A stretch of 64,000 nt of DNA. Source: Thermoanaerobacter sp. Lineage in GTDB: Bacteria > Bacillota > Thermoanaerobacteria > Thermoanaerobacterales > Thermoanaerobacteraceae. Location: contig JADBKJ010000006.1 of the NCBI GenBank assembly GCA_014896455.1, positions 1 to 64,000 of the forward strand. The letters run 5' to 3'. The notes under the pieces were generated by a model. That model saw only the letters and a program-made list of their open reading frames with translations, was not told the origin of the DNA and did no database searches. The translations under genes were made by a program, and so were the position numbers. Numbering within the stretch: position 1 is the first letter of the stretch; each line of letters opens with the position of its first letter. Positions 40,205-50,080 of the stretch are shown here, piece after piece.

Positions 40205-41122
40205 ATGGGTAAAAAAGCGTTAATAGGATTAATTTTTATAGTCTTGATAATTAGTACTGTTATTGCTTCCATTTTTCTTACAATGCCACAAGAGAATAAA
40301 AGTGTTCCATCGGTTTCGAACACAATAGGTGTTATAACAATTGAAGGAGTTATAGGGGAGACAAACATATTGGGGATTCCACAAGTAACAGGGGACCCAG
40401 TCGAGCAGATAAGAAAAGCTCAAGAGGATAGTACTGTAAAGGCAGTTGTTGTCAAGATAAACAGTCCTGGAGGTTCTGCAGCAAAGTCTGTAGAAATATA
40501 CACAGAGCTTAAAAGGTTAAAAGAAACAGGGAAAAAAGTGATAGTTTCAATGGGAGATGCAGCTGCGTCAGGAGGATACATGGCAGCCTGTGGCGGAGAC
40601 ATAATAGTGGCAAATCCTGCCACAATAACTGGAAGCATTGGGGTTATAATGCAGTATACAAATTATGAAGGGCTTTACGACAAATTAGGATTAAAAGAGA
40701 TAACAATAAAGAGCGGTCCTTATAAAGATATGGGTTCTCCTACCAGAGATTTAACTCCGGAAGAAAAGAAAATATTACAAGGAGTTATAGATGATACTTA
40801 TGAGCAGTTTGTAGAGATTGTATCTGAAGGGAGAAAGATGCCTATAGACAAAGTAAAAGAATTAGCAGATGGCAGAATATTCACAGGGAGGCAGGCTCTT
40901 AAAGTTGGGCTTGTGGATAAATTAGGGGATTTTTACGATGCTGTGGATATTGCTGCAAAAGAAGCTGGAATACAGGGTAAACCTGTGTTAAAATATTATA
41001 CAACTCCAAACCCTTTTAGTATACTTTTTGGAAGCGGGGCAAAGAGCAATCTAGAAGGTACGGGACTTGAGATATTAAGGCTTTTGTTTATTGATAAGTG
41101 GAGTTTAAATAATTACAAATGA
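40205..41122 (+). CDS. sppA: Signal peptide peptidase SppA
   Basis: INSPGGSAAKSVEIY, GDAAASGGYMAACGGDIIVANPATITGSIGVI. Confidence 0.94.
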   Translation: MGKKALIGLIFIVLIISTVIASIFLTMPQENKSVPSVSNTIGVITIEGVIGETNILGIPQVTGDPVEQIRKAQEDSTVKAVVVKINSPGGSAAKSVEIYTELKRLKETGKKVIVSMGDAAASGGYMAACGGDIIVANPATITGSIGVIMQYTNYEGLYDKLGLKEITIKSGPYKDMGSPTRDLTPEEKKILQGVIDDTYEQFVEIVSEGRKMPIDKVKELADGRIFTGRQALKVGLVDKLGDFYDAVDIAAKEAGIQGKPVLKYYTTPNPFSILFGSGAKSNLEGTGLEILRLLFIDKWSLNNYK

Positions 41123-41153
41123 AAGATTAGTTTGTTATGTGAGGGTAAAGTTT

Positions 41154-41609
41154 ATGTTTTATGAAATAGATGGTGTCTTTTATGACAAAGAAAAATTAAG
41201 TGATTTTGTGAAAGAATACGGTGTCTCTTTGCTCTTGATATTTGGTTCTTGTGCAAGCGGGAAGGCAAATGAATTGAGTGACTTAGATATCGGAATAAAA
41301 TTTACTAAAAAGATGGATATGAATTTGTATAATTCAATATTAAAAGAGCTTATAGAAATTTTTAAAAGAGATGACATAGATGTTGTTATTTTAAACTATG
41401 CAGATCCTCTTTTGCGCTTTGAAATCATAGACAATTGTAAGGTTTTATATGAGGCTTATTCTGGAGCTTATTTGGATTTTTATTTATATTCTGTAAAAAG
41501 CTATGATGATATGAGAAAATTAAAAAAGTTAGAAGAAAATTATTTAAAAAAGGGGATAAAAAATGAATTACAAAGATGTCATCCGCCGCAAATTAATAAG
41601 TCTTTCTAA
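41154..41609 (+). CDS. mntA: MntA-type minimal nucleotidyltransferase (antitoxin)
   Basis: LLLIFGSCASGKANELSDLDIGI. Confidence 0.85.
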   Translation: MFYEIDGVFYDKEKLSDFVKEYGVSLLLIFGSCASGKANELSDLDIGIKFTKKMDMNLYNSILKELIEIFKRDDIDVVILNYADPLLRFEIIDNCKVLYEAYSGAYLDFYLYSVKSYDDMRKLKKLEENYLKKGIKNELQRCHPPQINKSF

Positions 41610-41991
41610 TTATGTGAAACAACTTTTGCCAATAGCGGAATATACTTATGAGGAGTATATAAGCAATTATTTTATCTATTACACTGGAGAAAGGCTTATA
41701 CAGCTCATAATAGAAACTTGTATGGATATAAACTCGTTAATTGTAGAATATAAAGGCTTTAAACCTCCTAAAAGTTATTATGAATCCTTCATAATGCTTG
41801 GTGATAATCAGATTTTACCCAAAGAGGTTGCAAGAGAACTAGCTTCTTTTACTGGCATGAGAAATAGAATTGTTCACCAATATGAAGATGTAAACCACAG
41901 GATAATTTTTGACAATTATAAAAATCTTATAGGGTTAATTGACAAATATATTGATATTGTGACTGATTTTATAGAAAAAATTGAAGAATGA
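41563..41991 (+). CDS. hepT: HepT-type toxin (DUF86)
   Basis: RNRIVHQYEDV RX4HXY motif; overlaps mntA. Confidence 0.85.
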   Translation: MNYKDVIRRKLISLSNYVKQLLPIAEYTYEEYISNYFIYYTGERLIQLIIETCMDINSLIVEYKGFKPPKSYYESFIMLGDNQILPKEVARELASFTGMRNRIVHQYEDVNHRIIFDNYKNLIGLIDKYIDIVTDFIEKIEE

Positions 41992-42030
41992 ATTTTTATA
42001 GGAAATTGCATATAAGAGGGGGTACAGAAA

Positions 42031-42930
42031 ATGATACATTATATTTATCTTGATGGTATAGATGCACTTAAAGAGTTAAATTGGGAGGCATTTTTAAATA
42101 ATTATCTTGAAAAGAATCGATTAGTTATAAAGGAATATTGCAATAATTTCTTTTTCACAAAAGAGGTGCCATGGGAAAGATGCATTGAAGAGTATAAAAA
42201 GCATTGGTTTGAAGAGAGTAAAAATAGGGAAGATTTATTTTCTAAGTTTAATGAAGAAAAAATACGCTTTAATGTACCTAAGGGGATAGATAAAATTAAA
42301 GAAGTTTTTCCAGAAGCTGAAGATGTAGATGTGTATGTGCTTATAGGACTTTATAGTAGCAATGCTTTTCAATATTTTCTTGAAGGTCGACCTGCTGTAG
42401 GTTTACCAGTAGAGGCTTATGGGACGACTTTTTTTGGTATACCTATGCCTTATGAGGAAATACCTTTATGGCTTTCTCATGAAATAGGCCATGCACTTCG
42501 CTATAAAAATCCTTCACATCCTTTGGCAAAATGGATTTATCAAAATGGTCTGAAATTAGATAAAGCGGTGGAGGAATTTCCGCTTTTTGAATTTTTAATT
42601 GATGAAGGCTTGGCAGTTATGACTACAAAATGGTTTTTTCCTGAAGTGCCTTTGCATAAGGTATTAGGATATACAGAGGATGTGTACCACTGGTGTGTGA
42701 ATAATGAAAAAGAACTTATGAGTAAGTTAAGAAATATTTGGGATAAACCTCCAGGTAAAGAAGAGTATTTTAGATATTTTAGTGGATATGGTGAGAGTAT
42801 TCCTCCGCGCACAGGATATTATATTGGAATGCGCCTTATAGAAAATTTTATTGAAAGGCACCCTGAAATAGATAAGAGGGATCTTTTTACAATTTCGGCA
42901 GAGGAAATAGTAGCACCGTCGGTGAAATAG
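42031..42930 (+). CDS. Putative zinc metallopeptidase, unknown function
   Basis: LSHEIGHALRYK (HExxH) with downstream DEGLAVM. Confidence 0.6.
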   Translation: MIHYIYLDGIDALKELNWEAFLNNYLEKNRLVIKEYCNNFFFTKEVPWERCIEEYKKHWFEESKNREDLFSKFNEEKIRFNVPKGIDKIKEVFPEAEDVDVYVLIGLYSSNAFQYFLEGRPAVGLPVEAYGTTFFGIPMPYEEIPLWLSHEIGHALRYKNPSHPLAKWIYQNGLKLDKAVEEFPLFEFLIDEGLAVMTTKWFFPEVPLHKVLGYTEDVYHWCVNNEKELMSKLRNIWDKPPGKEEYFRYFSGYGESIPPRTGYYIGMRLIENFIERHPEIDKRDLFTISAEEIVAPSVK

Positions 42931-42931
42931 A

Positions 42932-42970
42932 GACAAAAGGAACCGGACAAAGGGGACGGTTCCTTTTGTC
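42932..42970. repeat. REP-like hairpin gacaaaaggaaccg-gacaaagggga-cggttccttttgtc
   Basis: 14-bp perfect stem between convergent genes. Confidence 0.75.
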
Positions 42971-42974
42971 TGAT

Positions 42975-43571
42975 TCAAAAAGAATGCATTTCTATCCAAG
43001 AGGTTACCCTTCTATCTACTTCCTCCCATTTTATATTGTTCATAAAGGCCTCTATATAGCTTCTTTTATCAGTTCCGTAGTCTATAAAATAGGCATGTTC
43101 ATAAGTGTCAAGGACCAGAAGGGGAATCGTCCTTGATACTATGCCGTGGTTGTGGAAGTCTTGAAGGTAATTGTGAAGTTTTAAATCTATAGGGTCAAAG
43201 CAAAGGACAGTCCAGCCCCGGGAAGCCATTCCACAGGCTATGAAGTCCTGTCTCCAGTTTTCAAAAGAGCCGAAATCAAGTGCAATCATTGAGGCTATTA
43301 TGCCATCAGGTATGCCACCTGCCCCTCCTAAGTTTTCAAAATATAGCTCGTGAAGTTTTACCCCATCTAAATTGTAAGTCTCTTCTAGTTTGAGTTCTCT
43401 ATATTCACTATAGCTGGCATTTGCTTTTGAACGATCGATTGTTTTTAATTTTTCACGTATTTCGTTTGTCTTTTCTACATATCCATTGTACAACTTGTAG
43501 TGTTCTTCAAGAGTCCTTTGAGATATTCCTCTTAAAACTAAATTATATTTTTTTGCTACAAGCTTATCCAT
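42975..43571 (-). CDS. Fe/Mn superoxide dismutase family protein (divergent)
   Basis: TLEEHYKLYNGYV, KLHELYFENLGG, DTYEHAYFIDYG. Confidence 0.88.
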   Translation of the reverse strand: MDKLVAKKYNLVLRGISQRTLEEHYKLYNGYVEKTNEIREKLKTIDRSKANASYSEYRELKLEETYNLDGVKLHELYFENLGGAGGIPDGIIASMIALDFGSFENWRQDFIACGMASRGWTVLCFDPIDLKLHNYLQDFHNHGIVSRTIPLLVLDTYEHAYFIDYGTDKRSYIEAFMNNIKWEEVDRRVTSWIEMHSF

Positions 43572-43749
43572 ATTATTCCTCCTCTTGCATATCTAATTTT
43601 AGCATATGAAAAGATATATAATTAGTGCATAAAACATATGCCAATGGGGCATTTTAACACAAGATTTAGTGTTTTTTATTAAGGACAGTGAAATAATTCA
43701 TTTTGAATATGGTATAATGGTGGTAAAGGGTAGTTCAGGAGGGATAGAA

Positions 43750-44304
43750 ATGGATTTAAAAGAGATTTCAAAGCAGGCAGAGGAGGTCATAGAGGAGTTA
43801 CTTGACATAGCGAATTTAAAGCCGGGAAGCCTTTTTGTCTTGGGTGGAAGTACAAGTGAAATATTAGGTGAGAAAGTGGGAACTGCAGGGAGCCTTGATG
43901 TGGCAAAAGCAGTGGTGGACCCAATTTTAGAGGCTATACATAATAGGGGGTTATACCTTGCAGTACAGGGCTGTGAGCACATAAACAGGGCGCTTTTGGT
44001 TGAGGAAGAGGCAAAAGATAAGTACGGGCTTGAAGAGGTAAATGTCATTCCTCATGAACATGCAGGAGGGTCAATACAGACTTACGCTTATCAGCAGTTT
44101 AAAAATCCTGTAATGGTGGAAAATTTGAAAGGATTGGGACATGCAGGGCTTGACATTGGGCTTGTTCTGATCGGCATGCATTTAAGGCCTGTGGTTGTAC
44201 CTGTGAGATTGAGCCGAAATAAGATTGGAGAAGCCACAATTGTTGCTGCGAGGACTAGGCCTAAGATGGTAGGAGGAGAAAGGGGAAGGTATAAGAAATT
44301 GTAA
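43750..44304 (+). CDS. UPF0340 / TIGR01440 family protein
   Basis: GGSTSEILGEKVGTAGSLDVAKAV, QGCEHINRALLVEEEA. Confidence 0.88.
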   Translation: MDLKEISKQAEEVIEELLDIANLKPGSLFVLGGSTSEILGEKVGTAGSLDVAKAVVDPILEAIHNRGLYLAVQGCEHINRALLVEEEAKDKYGLEEVNVIPHEHAGGSIQTYAYQQFKNPVMVENLKGLGHAGLDIGLVLIGMHLRPVVVPVRLSRNKIGEATIVAARTRPKMVGGERGRYKKL

Positions 44305-44327
44305 AGGCACGGAAGACCGTGCCTTAA
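44303..44327. terminator. Bidirectional terminator
   Basis: aaaggcacggaagaccgtgcctt between convergent genes. Confidence 0.75.
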
Positions 44328-44328
44328 G

Positions 44329-46464
44329 TTATTTATTCAATTGAAGGTATCTTACTATTACAGCAACAGCCTGGGCTCTTGTTAAAGGCTGTTGTGGTTC
44401 AAAGTATCCATCTGAACCATTCATTATTTTAAGACCGGATATTATAGCTATATATCCTCTCATGTCTTGAGGTATTTTTTCTTTGTCTTTAAAGTTTATT
44501 GTAAATATATCTGGAATATCAGCTATATAACCCACACCTAAACTTTTTACAAGCATCTTCGCTGCTTGCTGCCTTGTGACCATAGAATCAGGGCTTTTCT
44601 CTTTTTCTGTTATGATGTTTTTGTTTATTGCTATGGCATAGTAAGTGTCATAATCATCTGGAGATTTTGGCATAGGGTCATAATAGGGAGGCTGTATTGC
44701 TCTAATGAGCATTTTTACAAAATCTTTTTGGAGTATGTTTTTATCTGGATAGAATTTGTCTTCTTTTACATCAATTATTCCGTATTGCACTAAGAGTTTT
44801 ATATCCTTTTCTGCCCAGTTACCTTCTATGTCTGTAAAAATAACCTCTGATTTTTTAACTACAGGTTTTCCACTGTAATCTACAATTTGGCCAGTTTTCG
44901 CATTTATATAGTTGTAGAAGTTTGATTGATACGCAAGTCGTATTGTTGGTGGTTTATCTGGAGATTTATAGTCATAGTCTGGAATGTACGTTAATGTAAA
45001 TTCAGAGTTGTCAAACATTATCTTGTAAGCTTCCTCAAGGCTTATTATATTTTCCGGAGAAGGCAATTTTACAGAAGTCCAATGTATGGAATATGAGACT
45101 ATTTCCCCTGTATAGGGACTTACATTTATATTTATATTGTTGAAAGGACACAAAATTCCATTTGCTACTTCTACATATCTGAATGGATATGCTGGCATTT
45201 TAATCGTTTTGGAGCTTTCCGGAATATTTGTTTCTTGATATGATGTTTTGCTGAACTTTTCAGGTACTGTTTTTTTAAGGTAATCTTCAGCGATTTTTCT
45301 CATCTGTTCTTTGGTGTAGGAAACTTCTTTTCCTTGCACATTGTCTATGTCGGGGCCTCCTCTGGAAAAGGAAGTTAGTTCACCTGTAACTGCATCAACA
45401 GAAGCGGTTACATAGTAGTATTTATTGTCTTTAGTTAAAGTCCAATTAAGATACCATATAGGATTTGATTTTGCAGGAGGATAATCATAGCCGCTATATA
45501 AGTTTGCGCTGCTTAGCTTGTAATCGCTTATTGAAAAAGGAAGGCTGTTTTTAACTACTTCAATAGCTTTGTCTTTTGATATGTATTTTTCTGAGGCTTC
45601 GACTGCTTTTTGCTCTTCTGGAGAGAGTTTTTGTGGAGATTCTCTTCCTACTTCGCTGCCTCCACCTCCGCCGTCATACATTGGCACATAATAGTATTCA
45701 TTTGTTTTTATTTCTCCTGTAATAGCATCTATTGGCGCATTTTGGTATATGCCATAGACTAATATTGCTTGAGGTTCATTGCCGTATACTTGGTTGTAGA
45801 CTAAGTTGTATTGAAGTTTTAAACCTATTTTTTCTTTAAAGATTTTTATTGCTTCTTCCTTAGATATTGCAGCTTTTGGGTCGGGGAAGGAATAATCTTC
45901 CCAATGTAATGAGTAATTAGTTACTTTTAAAGTATTTTTATTTACTGTGACGTATAAAGCGTTATACGGGAAAGGTATACCATTTACTATTCTTTCAAAG
46001 GTGAAGTTATAGTCATAAGAATAGTATTCATTGTAACCATAGTTATTATTGTTAATTTGTTCTTTTGTTTCTTTGAATTTTTCAGGGGCTACTTTTTGTA
46101 AGAATTCAATTGCCACTTTTTTTGCTTCATCTTGCGTGTATTTTGGAATTCTTGGCTGTTCTTGTAAAATAGGGCTCCAACTGTAATAGTTTGTAATTTC
46201 ACCTGTATCGGCATCTATTGTGACGCTTATGTTGTCTTTTGAAGAAGAATTCCAATTGAGATTCCATGACTTTTTATTGCCGTATTCATAGTAGTTAGAG
46301 TTAAAGTCGTAGCCGCTATCACTTATGCCGAGTTTTTGTCTTGCTATTTCAATGGCCTGTTTTAAACTTATCTTTGTATCAGCTTGTGCCTGTGCCATGT
46401 TTGATGGTATCATAATTGTAAACAGGAAGGCAAGGGCAATTGCGATGGAAATAAATTTTTTCAT
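44329..46464 (-). CDS. Secreted YcdB/PepSY-like repeat protein with C-terminal SLH domain(s)
   Basis: Signal peptide MKKFISIAIALAFLFTIMIPSNMAQA; repeated SKEEAIKIFKE...; DIEGNWAEKDIKLLVQYGI SLH motif. Confidence 0.87.
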   Translation of the reverse strand: MKKFISIAIALAFLFTIMIPSNMAQAQADTKISLKQAIEIARQKLGISDSGYDFNSNYYEYGNKKSWNLNWNSSSKDNISVTIDADTGEITNYYSWSPILQEQPRIPKYTQDEAKKVAIEFLQKVAPEKFKETKEQINNNNYGYNEYYSYDYNFTFERIVNGIPFPYNALYVTVNKNTLKVTNYSLHWEDYSFPDPKAAISKEEAIKIFKEKIGLKLQYNLVYNQVYGNEPQAILVYGIYQNAPIDAITGEIKTNEYYYVPMYDGGGGGSEVGRESPQKLSPEEQKAVEASEKYISKDKAIEVVKNSLPFSISDYKLSSANLYSGYDYPPAKSNPIWYLNWTLTKDNKYYYVTASVDAVTGELTSFSRGGPDIDNVQGKEVSYTKEQMRKIAEDYLKKTVPEKFSKTSYQETNIPESSKTIKMPAYPFRYVEVANGILCPFNNININVSPYTGEIVSYSIHWTSVKLPSPENIISLEEAYKIMFDNSEFTLTYIPDYDYKSPDKPPTIRLAYQSNFYNYINAKTGQIVDYSGKPVVKKSEVIFTDIEGNWAEKDIKLLVQYGIIDVKEDKFYPDKNILQKDFVKMLIRAIQPPYYDPMPKSPDDYDTYYAIAINKNIITEKEKSPDSMVTRQQAAKMLVKSLGVGYIADIPDIFTINFKDKEKIPQDMRGYIAIISGLKIMNGSDGYFEPQQPLTRAQAVAVIVRYLQLNK

Positions 46465-46544
46465 AAAAGAAACCTCCTCCTTTAGTTTTTTCATTTTTAT
46501 TAGACGTAAAAAAAGATAAAAAAGTTCCCATAAAGATAAAAAAG

Positions 46545-47474
46545 TTATCTTCCTCTTAAAATATTCCATATGTTAGGGTCTTCTTGACCTAGTCTCCACA
46601 CGGCTATACCGGATAGTTTGTAGCTTTCTACTAAAGATAATTTTGCAGAAAAGCTTTTTGAATCTTCAAACCAGACTGTATGAACTTTGCCATCTAATAC
46701 GTAAGTATAAGTGGATTCTTGAGCTGTTTCGTCATACAGTATATTTATTCCTAAATTTTTAGCTAGAGTTATCGCTTGTTGATATGTGAGAGTTCTGGGA
46801 TAATTTACGCCCTGTGTCCAATCATACCCATAAACAGCCATTCCAAGCCATATCTTTTGAGGAGGTATAACCGTTGTAGCGTAATTTAAAACATTTGTGA
46901 CAAAGCCTATAGAGGCGATGGGACCAGGTTGTGAAAAATGTTCATCATAGGCTAAAATATATACTTCGTCGGCATATTGGGCGATAAAGGAATATTGGAA
47001 AGCTCCAGAAAATGGATGTCTGGGATTGTCAGTTAATTCTGCCGGGACAGAAATTGTGACAGTTTTCCCTATGGCTTTTAAAGAAATGTATGAGTCTCTT
47101 ATAAAAATGTTTAAATTTTCCCTGTCTTCGGGCGGTACAAATTCAAAGTCTATATTGATACCAGGGTAATTGTTAATTACTGCAACATCTCTGATACTTG
47201 CAATAAGAGTGTTTCTTAAAGAGGAAGTCGACAATAAATCGTGTATTAGTTGTGACTTTTTAGGGTCTGAATAGTTGTGGATTATGGCATAAATAGGTAA
47301 ATTGTTGTCGGAGGCAATTTTTTTGACGTCAGTAGAAGACATGTCAGCGAGAGTTCCATCTTCTTTTACTCCATACCAAAAAGGGATGAGGGTTGTTATA
47401 TCCTTTGCATGGGCCTTCAAATCATCGATAGCACCGGGAGCTATATCAAAATACCATTTGTTATCCATTATCAC
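46545..47474 (-). CDS. GH18 (spore-germination YaaH-like) glycosidase domain protein
   Basis: INIDFEFVPPEDRENLNIFIRD, ILAYDEHFSQPGPIASIGFV, IAVWRLGQEDP. Confidence 0.9.
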   Translation of the reverse strand: MIMDNKWYFDIAPGAIDDLKAHAKDITTLIPFWYGVKEDGTLADMSSTDVKKIASDNNLPIYAIIHNYSDPKKSQLIHDLLSTSSLRNTLIASIRDVAVINNYPGINIDFEFVPPEDRENLNIFIRDSYISLKAIGKTVTISVPAELTDNPRHPFSGAFQYSFIAQYADEVYILAYDEHFSQPGPIASIGFVTNVLNYATTVIPPQKIWLGMAVYGYDWTQGVNYPRTLTYQQAITLAKNLGINILYDETAQESTYTYVLDGKVHTVWFEDSKSFSAKLSLVESYKLSGIAVWRLGQEDPNIWNILRGR

Positions 47475-47576
47475 ACCTCCAAAGTTATTTTTTATAAAAA
47501 TTTTTTTATTTTGACTTTATACTTTCATAATATGTATAATGTTTTATAGAGTGAAATAAAGGAGGTAACGGTAAAA

Positions 47577-47858
47577 ATGAAAAAAAAGACTGGAATTTTA
47601 GCTAGTGCACTTTCTCTTATATTTGTGGGGGTTTTATTACTTTTACCGAATTTTAATGTATATGTGCCTTATTTTGTTTATGAAATAGTATGGCCTGCCT
47701 TTTTTATTTTGCTAGGTTTAGAGTTGATATTTAGCAATAAACTCTATGGAGAAGAAAATAGTAGCATTAATTTAGGGGTCATATTATTGGCAATTTTGAT
47801 TTTGATTTTTACAAGCAAATTTTTTCATTTAGTTCCTTTAAGTATCATCAATTTTTGA
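47577..47858 (+). CDS. LiaF-TM/DUF5668-like membrane protein
   Basis: Membrane ORF beside PspC protein. Confidence 0.7.
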   Translation: MKKKTGILASALSLIFVGVLLLLPNFNVYVPYFVYEIVWPAFFILLGLELIFSNKLYGEENSSINLGVILLAILILIFTSKFFHLVPLSIINF

Positions 47859-47942
47859 CAGGTAAAGTAGTAAGGAAAGAAAAAATTTATCTAAAAAGCT
47901 GTAGAGATAGTATATATAATAAATTAGAGTGGAGGGCAAAAT

Positions 47943-48359
47943 ATGGGTAGAAAATTGTACAGGTCTAGGGAACAAAAAATGCTAGGAGGAGTTTGCGGGG
48001 GAATAGCGGAGTACTTTGATATTGACGTGACTTTAGTAAGGCTTATTTGCCTTTTGGCTGTATTTAGTGGTTTTGGATTGATTCCATATATAATTGCGTG
48101 GATAATAATACCAGAAAACCCTTATCAATTAAAAGGAAACATTATAGATGAAGAGCCTAAAGCCGGAGAGCAACAAGATAACGCAGTAGAAACAGAAGAT
48201 AAAATTAACAAAGCAAATGAAGTTTTAGGTTGGGTTTTAGTGATTTTGGGAGTATTGCTTTTATTAAATAGATTATTACCTTGGTTGAGTTTTTTTAAAA
48301 TTATTTGGCCGGTTTTGCTGATTATAATTGGTTTAGGGATTTTATTTAAAAAACTGTAG
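47943..48359 (+). CDS. PspC domain protein
   Basis: KLYRSREQKMLGGVCGGIAEYFDIDVTLVRL. Confidence 0.94.
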   Translation: MGRKLYRSREQKMLGGVCGGIAEYFDIDVTLVRLICLLAVFSGFGLIPYIIAWIIIPENPYQLKGNIIDEEPKAGEQQDNAVETEDKINKANEVLGWVLVILGVLLLLNRLLPWLSFFKIIWPVLLIIIGLGILFKKL

Positions 48360-48372
48360 GGAGCATGTGCTC

Positions 48373-49494
48373 CTAATCTTTTTGCTGTTCTTGGTTGTTA
48401 TTTACTATATTATTTTTTTCATAGTTTAAAAGCTCTGATACAGTTACAAAACTATAACCTTCAGATTTTAGTTTTTCTATTATCTGAGGGAGTGCAGCTA
48501 AAGTATTAGTTTTTCCTTCATGCATGAGAATTACTGAACCGTTTTTTGTGTGACTTATCACCCGATTGACTACACTTTCTACTCCTGGGTTTTGCCAATC
48601 AGCTGGGTCTACATTCCATAAAACAACATGAAGGCCCAATGCGTCCGATATTTCTAAAAGAGTTTCGTTAAAAGCTCCATAAGGAGGCCTAAAAAGTGTA
48701 GGTTTTACTCCTGTTGATTCAACTACGATTTTTTGCGTTTTGTAAAGTTCCTCTACCATTTGCTCTGGTTTCATTTTCGACATATTAAAGTGACTGTAGG
48801 AATGTAGTCCAATTTCATTGCCATTTTCATAAATATATTTTAGAAGTTCAGGATGTTTTTGAGTATTTTTACCAATAACAAAAAATGTAGCTTTTACCTC
48901 CATGCTTTTTAAGATATCAACATATTTCTCTGTATATTCTGGTATCGGTCCGTCATCAAAGGTAAGAGCAACTACTTTACCTGCACTTTTGTTGTAACCA
49001 AAAACCCTTTTATTAAAAGGAATAGGAGGACCAAAGAATTTTTCTATCTCAGATTTATTGAGCAATTTGAATATGAAAGTGCTTATGCCATAATCTTTAT
49101 CTAAGTTATCAATTTGAGGAGAAATATTTTCCTCAGGTGACACATTTGTAGTATCACTTACTTTAGTGTCTTTTGTAGTATTAGGGTTTACAGAATTTTG
49201 GTTTAAAGAAGTTTGTTTAGAATTATTTTTTTCCTGATTTTTGGTAGTATTAGGTTGTTGTTGCAGTGGGGAGGAACTTTTTTCTTCGCCAGATGGTGTG
49301 TCCAAAATTTTTGTGGTAGAATTTACTTGTACATATCTATCCTCAAACATATATTTATAGGCAAAAGCTGCTGAACCAATGAGGATTGACAGTAAAAACA
49401 CTATTATAAGTGTATAAATTATACTATAAATTATACTTCTATTTTTTTTGCGGCGTCTTCTTGGGGCCATATAATCATCTCCTTGTTGCTTCAA
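48373..49494 (-). CDS. Polysaccharide deacetylase (NodB homology)
   Basis: VALTFDDGPIPEYT, GLHSYSHFNMSKM, RPPYGAFN. Confidence 0.94.
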   Translation of the reverse strand: MKQQGDDYMAPRRRRKKNRSIIYSIIYTLIIVFLLSILIGSAAFAYKYMFEDRYVQVNSTTKILDTPSGEEKSSSPLQQQPNTTKNQEKNNSKQTSLNQNSVNPNTTKDTKVSDTTNVSPEENISPQIDNLDKDYGISTFIFKLLNKSEIEKFFGPPIPFNKRVFGYNKSAGKVVALTFDDGPIPEYTEKYVDILKSMEVKATFFVIGKNTQKHPELLKYIYENGNEIGLHSYSHFNMSKMKPEQMVEELYKTQKIVVESTGVKPTLFRPPYGAFNETLLEISDALGLHVVLWNVDPADWQNPGVESVVNRVISHTKNGSVILMHEGKTNTLAALPQIIEKLKSEGYSFVTVSELLNYEKNNIVNNNQEQQKD

Positions 49495-49732
49495 TTATAC
49501 TATTTAAATTGTTAACAGTTATTAATAATTAATTAATTTTATGTTACAAATTTGTAATATTTAGAGGAATTAATTTTACTCTTAAGGTTTATTTTTAATT
49601 ATTTTTGGTTTCCATATATGTAGACGTAGCAGGAATGACAAAGTTTCAAATAATATGACAAATTTTCAGTATTTTTAATATGTATATGGTTTTTGCTAAA
49701 AGAAGTCTTGTTAAGATAGAGTTAAATAAGAA

Positions 49733-49773
49733 AGCAGGGAAAATGCCTTAATAAGCAATTTCCCTGCTTTAAA
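49733..49773 (-). terminator. Terminator after CC/Se-motif gene
   Basis: aaagcagggaaaatgccttaataagcaatttccctgcttt. Confidence 0.7.
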
Positions 49774-50062
49774 TTACTTTCCATCCATTGATTGCAAGAT
49801 ATTTTATACCTAAAATACTTTTAAGTTCAATTGTTAGATTTTCTAATTCCCTTTCATATATTATTTTGTCTACGTATACGTTAATTCTGTCAACTCCTAC
49901 AATATAGTATTTTACTTGATTTTTTGGAATACCAATAAATATTTCTGGGGTGAGGTTAGGCTCTATACAGCAATTTTGGATGTCATGATATTTAATGTAT
50001 ATATTGCCGCCTTTTTTGAGTATATATTCTTTTGCAGCTTTAGTGATTTCCAAATAAAACAC
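49769..50062 (-). CDS. CC/Se motif family protein
   Basis: HesB-like ORF with NCCIEPNLTPEIFIGIP. Confidence 0.75.
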   Translation of the reverse strand: MFYLEITKAAKEYILKKGGNIYIKYHDIQNCCIEPNLTPEIFIGIPKNQVKYYIVGVDRINVYVDKIIYERELENLTIELKSILGIKYLAINGWKVI

Positions 50063-50080
50063 CCCGTTTCAAATTCTACT

